Positions 14,501 through 53,700 of a stretch of 64,000 nt of DNA are shown one piece after another. The position numbers and the translations under genes are program-made. Origin of the DNA: Gymnogyps californianus. Taxonomy: Eukaryota > Chordata > Aves > Accipitriformes > Cathartidae. Below the pieces are notes generated by a model, which was given only the letters and a program-made list of their open reading frames with translations, was not told the origin of the DNA and did not search any database. The stretch lies in contig NC_059485.1 of assembly GCF_018139145.2 (NCBI RefSeq), positions 17,483,698-17,547,697 of the forward strand, in the 5' to 3' direction. How positions within the stretch are numbered: the first letter of the stretch is position 1; the number at the start of each line of letters is the position of its first letter.

Positions 14501-15730
14501 ACAGGAACAGAGTGCAGGCGATCATCAAAGGGGAGGCTTCTCGGCACAACCAGTTCTATAGAACGACAAGGCTTTCTAAAAAGGATCTCACAGTTGCATG
14601 AGAGACAGATTATAGGAGAAGGGGGACTATAAAGTTAGTGAGTCTTATTTGCAGCCTAAGCACAGGTCACAAAATTTTACTATAACTAAACACAGGTATG
14701 AATACTTTAAAGGAGAAGACTAAAAAAACTTGGGGTCAAACTACTTTGTTTTCACATCAGTAGACACATACAGACACGGCAAAAGCAAAACATGGAGTCA
14801 TAGCCAGATAGAAGGAACATTATGCACAGCTCTCCCATATTTCTGCCAGGAACACAAGTAAGTTGTGTTGACAAAATAAAACGTGATCTGCATATGAAAG
14901 ATAGGATGATCCAGAAAGAGGAAGCACTAGTTAACTCAAGGTATAGCACACCAACCAGTATTAAGGTCCAAGGGGAGATCATTCACTGAAACATGTTTTC
15001 AATGAAGAACAGAAGATACACTGGGTAAGGACTGTGAGAAGGACGAAAAGCCAAACAAGTAAACCATGAAGCTACAGGAAGCTGAAGGAAAGGTCTGCTG
15101 GAAGCGCTGCAGTCCAATAAACACCCAAAGAAAAGTACGGAGCAAGACGAGATACTGATGCAGATTACCCAGCAGGATACAAAACAGAGAATCGCACTGA
15201 ACCAATACAATTCAACAAGTCAACAGAAAATAGAATTTCTGCCAAACAAGACTGAAGTCTATGTGAGAGAGGATTCCAGCATAACTGATCTTTTCACTGG
15301 TACGCTTTGCTGTTTTCATTGAAGGGGATTACTATGAGGAAACTGAAGAGCCTTGTGGTGAGAAACCCTTATACATCAGTTGATGGCAGATGATAAAAAT
15401 AAGCGCCTAATAACTCTTAGCACATACATTGTAGCAAAAGGAAGATTAGAAATGCTGAAAGTGTTCTTTATGAACAAAAAACATCAACTGAAAACGAGTC
15501 AGGGGAGTCAGAGACTGGAAAGGGCATCACTACACTGGTTTAACTTCACTAACTCAAAAAATAAAGCTGTATTATCATGCTTGTCCAAGAGCAGTCACAC
15601 TTACTGGATTGTCAGTAAACTGCCAGTCACTCAGAGCTGGCTTTGGCAAAAGGGTATTAAAACATTTTCTGTTATAAGGCCAAGAACTACAGGATATAAA
15701 GTCTTGCTGAGCATTTCTAAGCTGTCTTAC

Positions 15731-41685
<25,955 letters not shown>

Positions 41686-41744
41686 CGCCGGGAGAGCCCG
41701 CGGGCCTCCGCCTGCCGCCGCCGCAGCACTAGGCCGCGCCGCTC

Positions 41745-41758
41745 GTCTCTATGGCAAC
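41745..41758 (-). promoter_or_regulatory. RFX X-box in the CLUAP1 promoter
   Basis: On the minus strand this reads GTTGCCATAGAGAC, an intact GTTGCC half-site and a weaker second half, in the imperfect-palindrome layout of RFX sites. It lies 60 bases upstream of the CLUAP1 start codon. RFX factors drive many ciliary genes, so this is a plausible main activator site. The site itself is seen in the sequence; its use is inferred. Confidence 0.7.
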
Positions 41759-42130
41759 CCCCCTACGGCGCAGCGGCCGCGCCAAACTCCTGCGGAAAGC
41801 GAAGCGCCATGGCGGCGGGTCAGGCCCTGGGCTCTGCCTGGGGCAGCCTCTCACCAGCCGGGGCAGCGAAAGCCAGCGGCTCCGTGGGGCGCCCGGCCTC
41901 CTCCTTGCTCTGCAGGGTGGTGGGGCCCGCTGGCGAGATGGCTGCCCATGAGGTGCAGGCTGTCCCCACCGCCCGGGCCAGATCTGGGACGACCTGCGTG
42001 ACACGGCTGTTGCCTGTGCACTGGGAGACAGCTCCGGGACTCCCCAGCTCCCTGCTGTCGCACACCAGGCACCCACCAGCACTCTGCCTGAGGCGACATC
42101 CAGCCAGGACAGGAGCTTTGCTGAGCCTGT

Positions 42131-43154
42131 CTTAAATGTGTTATTCAGGGAGCAGGGAGGGAGGGCTAAGAACCATCAGGACTCATTTTCAGCTAAGACC
42201 CAATAGTACCTGTGCCACATTAAACAGTGGCTGCTGTGGTTTGAGGAGAAGGCCATGCTCCCCCACGGGACGGCACAGCAGTCACCACGGATATGAAAAC
42301 CCATGTCCTCGCCTCACCTGAGCGGGCACAAACCCACCGCTGCCGCATCCCGGTGGGCCGAGTGCCCGGCTCTCGGTCCTGTTGGACTCAGCGCATCCAC
42401 CTTCCACCCGCTCTGGTCTCTCCGAGGACAGGAGCCCGGCACGCAGCTCTGCCCAGGTGCTCGAGCATTGCAGGGCTGAGCTCGAGGGGGAGCAGAGGAC
42501 GAGGACCAGCAGGAAGGCAGGCGGGAATACCGTCCTCTCTATAGTCACACGTTTGTGACGGGCATCCAGGGTGCCACAGCCACGCAGAGAGCAACTGCAG
42601 TCCATGGAGCACTCGCTGAAATGCACAAGAGGTCTTTGGCACAGCCCAGGCTGCACATGGCTGCCCAGCAGCAGAGCCAGACCCCTGTGCATTCATTGTC
42701 CGTCCCCAGAGACACCCACAGAAACCAGCGTCCCCAGGGCCAGCCAACACAGCTTCTTGCGACCTCTCAGCTCCTACCCGCAACTGACACTGACTGATCC
42801 TGTCAATAGTTTCATAACAAACTTCTTAAAGGCTCTGCGTTTGCCCCTACAGACATAACCAGCAGCAGTTTTCATGTTGATGCATCAAGCAAGAACAGTA
42901 TGACAGCTTCTCCGCTAACACTTGGTGGTTTCAGGTGTCCTAAAGGAACAGGAGCTCTGGCCACGAGACTCTGCAGAAACACCGGACAGAGCGGCCGCAG
43001 CTCTTACTGACAGGGTCATCAGTATCATGGGGTGGAATGAGTTGAAATAATCTAGATGTCAGGCTGATCTATGGATGTCTCAGGACATTTTGCGGAGCAG
43101 TCCGCAGTTTTCCAGTTCTAACTGCCCAAGCATACAGAAGACATGCACACATGG
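42131..43154. other. Intergenic, upstream of CLUAP1
   Basis: Moderately GC-rich DNA with overlapping open frames on both strands and no recognisable protein. No repeat family was recognised. Confidence 0.6.
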
Positions 43155-43297
43155 GCTCTTGTGGTTTAACCCCAGCCAGCAACTAAGCACCACGCAGCCG
43201 CTCGCTCACTCCCCCCACCCAGGGGGATGGGGGAGAGAATTGAAAAAATAAAACTCAGGGTTGAGATAAAGACAGATTAATAGGACAGAAAGGAAGA

Positions 43298-43330
43298 AAA
43301 TAATAATAATAAAATGACAATAATAATACT
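43298..43330 (+). repeat. (AAT)n tract inside the LTR
   Basis: Two short runs of aat units separated by aaatgac, within the solo LTR. This is probably local slippage after insertion. Confidence 0.8.
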
Positions 43331-43463
43331 AAAAGAATTAGAATATACAAAAGAATGTATATTGCAATGTGTACAGTTGCACAATGCAATTGCTCACCAC
43401 TCACTGACCGATGCCCAGTTAGTTCCCGAGCAGCGGTATGCCCCTCCCGGCCAACTGCCCCAG

Positions 43464-43486
43464 TTTATATACTGGGCATGACGTCA
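43464..43486 (-). promoter_or_regulatory. CRE and TATA box of the solo LTR
   Basis: Minus strand: full palindromic CRE TGACGTCA at 43486-43479, seven bases, then TATATAAA at 43471-43464. The order and spacing are those of a Pol II core promoter, predicting transcription leftward from about 43435. Whether it is active is unknown. Confidence 0.65.
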
Positions 43487-46400
43487 TATGGTATGGAATA
43501 TTCCCTTGGCCAGTTTGGGTCAGCTGTCCTGGCTGTGTCCCCTCCCAGCTTCTTGTGCCCCTCCAGCCTTCTTGCTGGCTGGGCATGAGAAGCTGAAAAA
43601 TCCTTGACTTGGTATAAACACTACTTAGCAACAGCTAAAAACATCAGTGTGTTATCAACATTATTCTTACACTAAATCCAAAACATAACACTATACCAGC
43701 CACTAGGAAGAAAATTAACTATCCCAGCCGAAATCAGGACAGCTCTATATTGAGCAATATTTCACACAATCGTGTGAAATAGCAATAAATCCTAGAAAGA
43801 ATAAATATTGAAATGAAGTAGTTACATTAGAAAATAGGAGACATGATTAGAGGCTGGGTTTCTTACGCCAGAAAGCCACGCGATAGCAAACCTTAAATAA
43901 TTCACTAGTTCAAGAGTGCATCAGCCATCCAATAACTTGGGCAGGGGGACCAGAGAGGGAAGGAAACGTTCCCCTGCTCTACTGCTGCGTTACATTGACT
44001 AGCAGGCAAAAGGCAGGTGGGATGAAATATGTGGGGGAAAGCCAAAGCTGTAAAATAAATGAAATAAATTGTCAGTGTACTGTTTACCTCAGCTCTTCAC
44101 TTTATATAAACACCATTAATATTTATATATTAATATTAGGCAGCACAAATGTGCCGCTGGAGATGGAGTGGATGTAGCTTTGAACTAAATAGGGGCCCCC
44201 ACAGAGGAGCAAACTGCAGCCATACAACCATGGCAGGAGCTCACACCACATCCACGAGGGCTAAGCCTTTCCCCCTGCCGCCTTCCCATCTCTAGAAACC
44301 CACACCCAAAAGAAAAAATGCTACACATCTCTACTTATTCCCTAGACACATGAACTAACCTCCATGGAAACAGCTCCCCATTCCACAGCCCGGTTCACAC
44401 TTTTGAGGGATGTTTTTTTTTCCCCCCTTCATCACTACAAAAGCTGGAAATTTTGTTGGAAAGGAAAGAAAATCTAAAACTTTGGCGCAGGTTTCTGTGG
44501 CAATGGGTGAGCTATCAGATGACATTGCAGGCTTCTGAGTACAGATGGTAATATCTTCACGGCACATCTGCAGTGCCTGGTCTCCATCCAAACCTCTAAT
44601 TTCATTTAGATGAAATTTAATTTCTTTAGGGCTGTAGGAAGCCGCAACTGCTGCTGGGGGCCTGGTAGAGGTGTAGGAGGAACCCAGCCGGGGGTGGCAA
44701 ACACCGTCCAAGCGGTGTGTAAGCATCCAGCGGCATCCAGTGCCACTCAGGCTGGTTTCTAGCAGAAAGCGGTGACCCCACCTCGCAGCCTGAACCGCTG
44801 GTGATAAGGAACGATAAGCAAAGCCCCTGCTTTGCTCTGAAACACAGTTGGGTATGACAGAAGCAACAGCTATTATTTAACACCTCATGGCAAATAATAC
44901 CCTCCTCTGCCTGTTTCATACGCTGTGCACGTGAATTTTGGGGCTCCCCAAACCACAGTAGGGCTGACAAGCTCTACGCATACTGCAGTGGGGCCAGGCA
45001 AACCTTCCACGCCCCAGGCTGTTAGCATCATCTCATCCTATTTACTGCCTCCATTCTGGTTTCAGGACTCTGCCAACTCCTTGTAGCCCCTCTCTCTGGC
45101 TCCCACCCGTCCCCAAACACACCACTGAAGTTGAGTCATCCTTTGGCTCATGAACATCCATTAATCAAAGATTTCACCAAAAAACCCATTAACCTGGGCA
45201 GCTGAACATCATTGATCCGGGCTACATGCCATCGAGTCCCTTTTGGCTGCTGCAAGCGTGGTTAGCACGATGTGCTTTCAAATAGTCCATCATTCAAATA
45301 TCCCGTCAGATAGCCTGATGTCTCTGTGTCAGCTCCCAATTTAGCAAGAACAGTGCCCGAGTTTGCTGTGCACAGCCTCTCCGTGCACTGAGAGAACTCG
45401 GTGTCCGGACCAAGGCAGGAGACAAGCTCTGCGATCAAAGAGATACGGGAAGGACAGGGAAGGAGAAACCCTCTCACTGCAAGGATGGCCAGACCTCGTA
45501 GCACCCCACCAGCCTCCTCTGCCTGTAACACAAACTCTTTTGGGGGAGAAAGAACGGTTTGGCCACATCTGCCCATACAGGATCCCCCCCTCCATGTATG
45601 GAGCTCAAACATGCAACCTCCGTGTATGTTTTCTGCTGCTTCACCTCATTATTGCCATTTTAGGATCAGCAAAATAAATCTAATGATTTGCCGGTTGAGA
45701 TCACTTTCCTTGCCGTGTTCACCAAACACTTCTTACATCTAAAACAGCGTTATCGATCTCGCGGTGAGAGTCTCCTGGCCGTCAGCCAGCGGTTTTTTTT
45801 CATTTCTCCCCATCTAATCTCAGCAGCGCTGGTTGCACCCTTCAGCATCTGCTCCCCGTCTCGGGCTGCGCGTGACCCTGTCCCTTCAGGACATCCCCCC
45901 CCCGGTATCTGCCAGGTTCTCAACATAGAAACAATCAGCTCTATTAATCTTTCCCTGTGCCGTCCTTTCAGCCAACTGAACTCTTGTTGCCATCTTCCTG
46001 CAGATGAAGGGCAGGGGGGTTGGCAATACATTTTTTTTTTTAGTGTTCTACTATTCTTTCCCCAGGTTGTTATTTTGGCAGAGCTTGGCGTTAAAGTTGC
46101 TATCACATGTTTTTAAGTCAAATTCTCACATTCTTACATTACAGTACCTGGCAGATTGGCCTAAACATTTTTTTTCCCTCCGGTAACGAGGAATTATGCT
46201 TCGTGAAGAGTTGTTTCATGCTGTTCCCATGGGGCAAACAGTTATGTGGGATCAGGCTGACCTGGACCACGCTCGCCAGGGGTCCGTGCTCAGGGATGTG
46301 GCAGGCAGACGAGTGCCACGGGCCAGTCGTGAAGATGGGACTTGTTCCAGCTCATAGACAGCCGCAAGGAGCGGCTGTGGTGCCTCTGCCACTTAATTGG

Positions 46401-47729
46401 AAAGGAGATTTGATTTTTTTTTTTCATGCCTTAAATTTCAGAAAGAAACTGCGCAGCGGCCAGGCAAGCCGTGCTGGCAGGGAGTTTGGGAAGAGGGCGT
46501 GCGAGGGCAGGTAGTGGCATCACCACTGCGGCCACAAACACCTTCCCAGGGACAGGCTGAACCACAGGAGCAGGAGGAAAACTGCATCCGTGTCGCACGC
46601 TCGGACACTCGCCTGTGCCCCCGCTTCTGCTGCGTGCCTCCAGCGACAGCTCTGCTATAGTCGTGTGGCAAATAAACTGCTATCCTTCCCCCCGTCCCAC
46701 CACCTGGTTTCCCATGTGTTAGGAGAGCAGCTACATTTGATTTTGGCCTCAAAAGGTGCAGAATCACCCAGTTTCTAACCGGCCACACAACAGGGCAGAT
46801 AACCAGGCTTTTCTGAGACTGGGCTTTGTCCCTAAGCCAGTGTCACAGGCATAAGGCTGCCCAGCTCTCCTGGGTCGGGCTGCATGCCGGTTCCTGCTGG
46901 GGTACTTGATGTGCCTGTACCCCTGCTTCATTCAAAATTGTCTAGAAATCCACATGTCTAAAACCAAAAAAGAGCTTTTTCTAGCTAAAACAAGCTTCTG
47001 CCCCGGGGGCCGGGGAAAGCTGTGCTGGAGGGAGGTCTGGCCAGCAGACTGGAGCTCCTGGCATGGTCAAACCTCCCTCCAGCAGCACCTGAGTCCCCTC
47101 ATTTCCCAGTGCCCTTCTGTAAAATAACCTGGCAAAGCAAAGAAAAAGAGCTTCAGGATTTTCCTGCTCTTTTTGTGACGTTGTCTTACCTGGTTATTGT
47201 CGCACTGCAAATTCAGTCCTCGATCCCAGGGCTGGCAGGACTGTAGCTCTTGGCAGGGCTGGGACATCATGTGCTGTTGAAAATATGATCAAGTGAGAAA
47301 GCAAGTCATTTTTACTCTAATTTCTCTAATGTTTTTTAAATCAGGAATACAGAAAAAATTGAGATGATCAGGCATTCTTCAGATTCCTCAAGCACAAAAT
47401 AACAAAACACTCATCTGTGCCCTCCCTGTTGGGAAAAAGGGGTAAAAAGGCGTCAAGCTTCTTCTGCATCGCAGGAGACCCTCAGGTGAAGTCGCTGTAC
47501 GCTTCAGTATACTCTAAGTCACCTTTCACACACTGTGGAAAAAAAAAAAATGAGAATGTGGTCATCTTGATGGTGGAGAAAATAAAACCTGTTTCTGCTG
47601 GGTTGTTTCCCAAGCTACCTGTTAGATAAATGCTGCAGGAGGGTATTAGCTTTACAAATAGACCCTTTATAGCTTGAGAGACTGAGCAGGGAATCTGCCA
47701 GAGGATTTTTCTCAGAGAGGGGCTGGTGC

Positions 47730-47745
47730 AAAAAAAAAAAAAAAA
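47730..47745 (+). repeat. Poly(A) run of 16
   Basis: A pure A run in intergenic DNA. It has no recognisable retroposed gene in front of it. Confidence 0.8.
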
Positions 47746-50700
47746 GGCAGGGTAGGAAGTGATGAGGTTTTCATTTGGCTGGTATATGGAAGTGGCGTAC
47801 AGACACTTCATGTTCAGTTTTTTGCATCCACTTTCTGCTTTTGCTTGCAAGATGGGCATCAATTTTTGCTCTTCTGATCAGAGTCTCCCCCATTACCCAG
47901 CTGGGACAGATTCATTTGCACTTAAAGGCTGTTTCCAACCCTGAGCTGCAACATTTGCTGCCCCCATCTACACGATCCGAGGTTTCTGTTTGCTGCTGAG
48001 GGCTGCTCAGCTTGCAAACTCCTTGGCATTGGCATGGAAGAGAGTTTCATGAGCAGGCTTCTTCCTTCCCACTTGATTTAGCATTAGCCTCATTACTCCA
48101 GAAGCGAGGAAGGGAAGATAACTGCTAGCGGAAGGAGGGGAAACGGCTGGGGATCACTGGTGGAAGGTGAGGTGCTATTTGTGCCGAGGAACCCAGGGAA
48201 ATCTGGAGCCTTTGTGTCTGGGGAAGGAAAATATCCAGGAATGTCACGTTCCCTGTAATTACATTGCAGAGCAGCTCCCTCCCTGTTAATGTGCTGGCAT
48301 TAGAGAAGAGCTCTGAGAGCAGAGTGCGGTACCCAGGATAAGCAGCAGCCCATGTATCAAGCAGAAGGGGTAATAAATCAACAGCCTCCGTTTGATCACT
48401 CAGCGGATAAGCAAGAGAAGCTACTTAGGATGAAAACACATCCCCAAGCAAGTAGATTTCCAGATCTATCTCAGACTTTGTCTGACAGGTCAGGAGAGGA
48501 GAGACTGGGTTCTCATTTATATGCAGTGAAAAACAAGATTATATTTCCACTCTCCATTAGCTCCCTCCAAAGCATTTGGCCTGCCTGAAGCCAGCACTAA
48601 GTGCTGATTTCCCAGAGTCTGCCTAATTTCTGAGTGTCCGATTTAAGATGGCATGACACAGCTTGATTTATTGACAACACAGCACGCCTTACATCCCTGG
48701 GATCTGAAAGCCCGGATCATCTTCACTACAAGGCAAAGGGATCCCAAAAATCATTGTTTGGCTCATGAAAAGTTTTGGTGTGTTTTTCTGCAACACCAAC
48801 ATTTTGGCTCTTGACCTACCTGCAGGAAAGGGTAGGGAGAACAACCAGCCAAGGTGACAAGGAGAAAGAGTCAAAGTAGGCTTGGAAGGACATTATCACC
48901 AGTTACCCAATTTGCCCTTTTTGATGAGGATCACCAAGGAAAACGCTGCTTTCCCAGGTGAGGAGTACAAGCCCCGCACAGCGCAAGGGTGAAGCAAGCC
49001 CTCCCGGGCAAGGTCCTCTTCTCCAGGCTCTGGTCTTGGCACAGCTCCATTATTTAACTAATTGCAATCATCATTTGGGCACCGCCGTCAAAACTAGGGA
49101 CACAAATGAGTGGGAATGAGAGCTCTTCCAGGATTATCCCAAATACTCCTTACCTGTGGAGGTGCCACCTTTGCCCAGTTTTCACCCCAGGCATGGCTTT
49201 CCATCCTCCCCTGTTGCTATCAGGGTGCTGCTTTCTGACAGCAGCTGGTGGGAACCATGGAGATCCGTGCCCTCAGCCCCCACCACGCAGCCTCGGGGGG
49301 GCTTGGGGACCACCACGGCTGGGGAAGCCACATGATGGAGAGCCCAGTGGCTGCTCAGCTGGCAACAAGCGCTGCCGAGGGCTGCGGTGGGATGGGGATG
49401 GAGCCCTGTCCTCTGAAAAAGAGAGAGAAAGCGCGCAAAGGGAAATGCAGACATAATATTAGCATTTAAACAGCGAGCAGCTGCTTCAGCACACAACCTT
49501 TTATGCTGCCAGGAGAAGAAACAGCTTGCTTAAAAACCTGTTGGATTTATCAAACTGCAATGAAAATCCTGAAGTGCTGGGAGCTGGGTTTGTCTTCTGT
49601 TCCCGGCTGTGCTTCGGCATTGAACCATCATCAGCTGAAACAGCCTCTCTGCAAGTCCCAGCTCACAAGGGGAGTCAGGGTCTTGGATAAATAGACTTTG
49701 GGGCTGAGCCAGTCCAGCCATTTTATGTCCCTGTGCTGGCAGAAACCTGTGATCTCAGCAGCAGAATTAAGTGTTGCTCTGTTAGAAGGTGAGGGCAGCT
49801 GGTTTACGTTCAATACATCTAAAAATAGGTTTGTGACAAGGAAATGTTTGGAGTGGAAGCAATGGAGGGCCTTCAGGCAGGGGATGGGGCGCAGCCGGGG
49901 CGGTACAAGAGGAAGCGGGAGATCCCTGGGGTGGCAGAAGACTTTGCGACCCAAGTAACCCCATTACCTGCAGACGGGTGGGTGACAGCACCCTGGGAAG
50001 GGGCCGGCACTGCCGAGTCCTCCCGCAGGACCCTGGCTCCCCGCTTCCAGCATCCAGCTTCATCGCCCGGCGGGAACCCCAGCCAGACCAAGCCAGGTGC
50101 GATCGCAAGGAGACGAGCAGTAGCAGGGACCTGCCTCGTCTGGAAATAACCCCTTTCTTGTAACTACCTTTTTCTGTTGCAAAAAATACACTCAACTGTG
50201 AAATTGAGCCTAGAGGAAGCTATTCCTCCTGGATGAATTCAGCATCGCTCCCAGCGGCTGCCTGCGCTGCGGCTGTGTCACTTGCCTCTGTCTGGAGCAT
50301 ACGGCGGATGTAAGGAGACCTTATAACCTCTCTGCTGTTGAAGCAAAAGCTATTGCACTGCAGCTATTATGGGATTTGGGGAATTATTATCCCCCCTCAG
50401 TTAGGTAACGAGGCTATCTGGCTCCCTGGGCAAGAGATAGATTGTTTTCTCTGCAGGCTGGGTGCCTTCGTCAGGCGTTAAGCTGTTGGAAGATCTCTGG
50501 TCACATCAGGAAAAGAAAAAACCTCATGATGAGGATGTCCGTGCCTCTATGAGCAGAGGTGATATGTACATCCAAAAATCTCTCTTTACTAGAGCTTCAG
50601 GAAATACATCACATTGCCAGTGAACCCAGGACCCAGCTTTAGGTTTCATTAACTAAAAGAGAAGTGAATACCCCTCAAAACCTTGTCCAAAGCCTATTGA

Positions 50701-53700
50701 ATCACGGGAGGATGGCCTCCAGGGTGGGAAAGCTGCAAAGCAGGAGTCTGGGATCATGCCTGCCTGCACCTCATCGGTAAATGGGTTTGCTAATACCCCA
50801 TCACTACACATGGGTTCTCCGCTGCATGCAGGACCCTCCGAGCGAGTCGTGCAAGCCCCTGGTGCTGGTGATGCCCAGCAGAAAGGAGCCCGGCCCATAT
50901 CCGAGAGCTAAAAATCTTCTCTGTTCTGCTATGTGGAAGCAAAGCTCCTTGAAGGCAGAAACTGCCGAGGCAGAAGGCTTGGAGTCCATACTGCTGCTCC
51001 CGGACAGCTTCCCTGCAACAGCAGAAATGGGCGCAAGTGGGGAAGGAGCAATAACCAGGGGACTACGCAGCCTCGACTTTTTATACGGATTAATTGGCCC
51101 TTCTCTCATCAGAGGGAGTCACACACAGGCAGCCCTGGCTAGCACATAAAAATCCAAGGGGCTGTTTTCAGCCCAGCTCACGGCATCTATTGATACCTTT
51201 AGATACACACAACCCCCAAACCACATTTTTATGAAGATTTTCTACATACACAGAAATCCAATGCCAGAAAGAGCCCAGAACAACAGCGTGTGCCGAGCTG
51301 CCCAGGCTTTTCATGTTTGAGCCTCAAAGGAGGCTCATTCGAGCAGAGGAGCCATCTCCCTGCAAACAGCGAGAGAAGAGAAGCACAGCGAACCGCAGCC
51401 CCAGGGTGCAGCCCAGCCTCAGATCTGCCCGCTCTGCCAGCTAATTGGGAAGCTCATGCAGTAACACACGCACGGAACTGCTAAGAAGCCAGCAAGTCGC
51501 TTTCTTACTTTATTTTCCCAAAGCGAGAGAAGGAGGGAGTTTTCCAAGCAAGCTGAAGTTAAACAGCCAAGCGTGCTGTGACACAGCACCGTGCCCGGCA
51601 GGCTGCAGCCTCAGAAACCTGGGGACTTTGGTCAGGATGCTGGAGGAGATGCATCCTGACATCTCAGCCAGTAGCTGGGGTTCCAGGGTCCATCAGCCCC
51701 ACCTCAAGTGACCTGCCCCACGACACAACACGGCTCCTACAGGCTCAGGGCCTCTGCTTCCCCAGCTGTAAGCTATCTTAGATATCACAAGCGGGGTCGG
51801 CAGCCTTGTGTTATGTTTTTAAAGCCCCTTTTCAGATCTGCTGGCAAGAAAGAAATGCAGAGCACGCCTCACCCTGCAGGGCCGAGTGACATGAAGCCTT
51901 GTCTGAGCATAACAGAGTCATGCGGATTACAGTCCTAAGTAAAAATACATTTTCTTCCATCACGCTATACCATAAGGTGGCAAAGACCCAACACCTGGGA
52001 CAGCTGGGAAGGACCCAGAACACGCTGCAAGACAAGGCAGCTTCTTAAACCCCTAGTTATTTGTCTCTGTTTTGCAAAATAGGATGTCGAAGCTGTAGAA
52101 AACACCTCTGTCCTCAAAACAGCTCAGGCTCAGCACCACTTTTGGGGCACGCACAGCAGTCCACGCAGCCTGCCCACCTTTGCTCCTCTGCTAGCACAGA
52201 GGGGCTTCGGAGATGTCCCCGGCTGGGGGAGCCGGGCGGGAGCAGCCCACGTGCCTTCACGGGCAGGACCGGACCACTTATTCCTCAGAGCGACAGCAAA
52301 CGTGCGCTTTGGGAAGTAGCAAAGGAGATCTCCCAGGCTGCCCAGCTTCTTCTTGAACATTTTGGAGAGCAACCTACCTCCTCCTGTCTCCTGCCCCGAT
52401 CTGGCAAAGCATTGCCTTACCCTGTGGAGCACATAAGTAGTCAGTGGGAGGCTCTGATGAAGATGCTCTTAAGACATTACAGCTGGGCTTAGCCCAGGCC
52501 CTACCCAGCTTAATGACAATTAAGCTAAATGACATTTAGCGGGGGTTTCACCTGGAGTGGGGTCAGCAGGGATGGAGGTTGAAGGCACAGGTCATTGCTA
52601 CGCCCAGGCCCCATGGTGGCTGCAGGGGACAGTCCCTGCCAGAGCCACCGCTGCGAGGAGCGCAGCTTCGTCCTCTGCCACATCCACAAGCCCCCATCTG
52701 TCACAGGTACTGTGGTGGCCACCGATCTGCAAAACATGTCATGGGCGCTGGCTCGTCTCGTAGCCGAGGGGCTCCCGGGGGACATCTGGGAGGTGGGGTG
52801 GGATGGGGCCACGTCCATGTGTCCCCAGGTGTGCCCGGCTCTGACGACTGAGGGGGAAAGGTGTCTCACGGGGGCCGGCGGCTGCCCTGAATCAGTATTT
52901 CTCCCTGTTGGGAAATGCCAGAAATTGTCGATTTTCGTCCCAGTTTGGCTGAAAGGGTGAAATAACATCATTTGGGAGTATTAAAAAATGTGAGTGCTAA
53001 GATGTTTGGGAGAAAACCACACAGACACAGTGTTTGTAGAGTGCTTTGAACCATGTATTTCCCAAAGAAAACTGCCAGTACATTACTGGTGTCATCCATT
53101 TATTACTGATGTCCTTGTAGAGGCAGGTATTGCTGCAGTGAGCACCGCTGCCCTGCAGCGCAGGTACCCGGCGTTACCGGCTGCCTTTTTAAGGGCTGGA
53201 CCTGGCCTTTATAAACAGGAACTGGATAAAGAAATCAGGAAAAGCCAGATGATGATGTGAACACGAGTCTGTGGAGAGATCAGAAACCAATCCAAGCTGC
53301 CGGACAGACGAGATGATCTGGGAGAGATGCGATCAGGGGGAGGCCAGCCGCCGCCGTTTCCACTTCATCCGCGTCATCTCAGCTACTCTGAAACACGTTT
53401 CCATGCGCTGGCTGAAGAATTTACATTTGATTTAAAATTGGTTCATCAGGAGAAAACTTTTGGGTTCGCCTTCCCTGCGTTTCAGTGGAACAAAAATGAA
53501 GCTCAGGGAGAGCGGACCCAGAGCCAAGTTGTTTCTGATGTTTCAGACAACAGCCTTAGCCTCTGCTGGTGCTGGAGCTCTTTGCAATTCGGCCGTGAAG
53601 CCACATGAAGCCTCCCGAGAGGAGCGCGGCGATGGGGAGCCTGCCGTTTTGCAGACCGTGGAGACCCGGCAAATCCAGGCGTGATGGAGGGAGAGAGGCT

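Larger units (their letters stand above)
331..15730. other. Downstream side of CLUAP1: no confident exon
   Basis: AT-rich DNA with stop codons in all frames. It should contain CLUAP1 intron 8 and, if the gene is of normal size, the tail exons and 3' UTR. I read both strands and found only the weak candidates at 3507-3631 and 8397-8513 and the CR1 piece near 5.5 kb. A purine-rich minus-strand patch at 10230-10400 gives glutamate-rich open frames in more than one reading frame, which indicates composition and not coding. Confidence 0.6.
43160..43741 (-). mobile_element. Solo LTR of an avian ERVL-type endogenous retrovirus
   Basis: A 582-bp element with TG...CA ends, flanked by the perfect 5-bp duplication gctct (43155-43159 and 43742-43746). 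Five bases is the ERVL class value. In sense (minus) orientation it begins TGTCCTGATTTCGGCTGGGA, a very common avian LTR start. It carries the CRE palindrome TGACGTCA (43479-43486) seven bases upstream of TATATAAA (43464-43471). No internal retroviral sequence flanks it, so it is a recombined solo LTR. The high conservation of its ends suggests a fairly young insertion. Confidence 0.9.

Noticed and set aside
41751..42135. Open frames starting MATPLRRS or MAAGQALG as a divergent partner gene of CLUAP1
   Set aside because: No family resemblance, no clear donor with a matching downstream exon, and a location in CpG-island DNA where chance frames are common.
44355..44726. 123-codon minus-strand frame with fairly protein-like composition
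   Set aside because: No recognised family and no convincing exon partners. The frame is interrupted by a lysine/glycine run from a homopolymer. Chance or decayed sequence is more likely.
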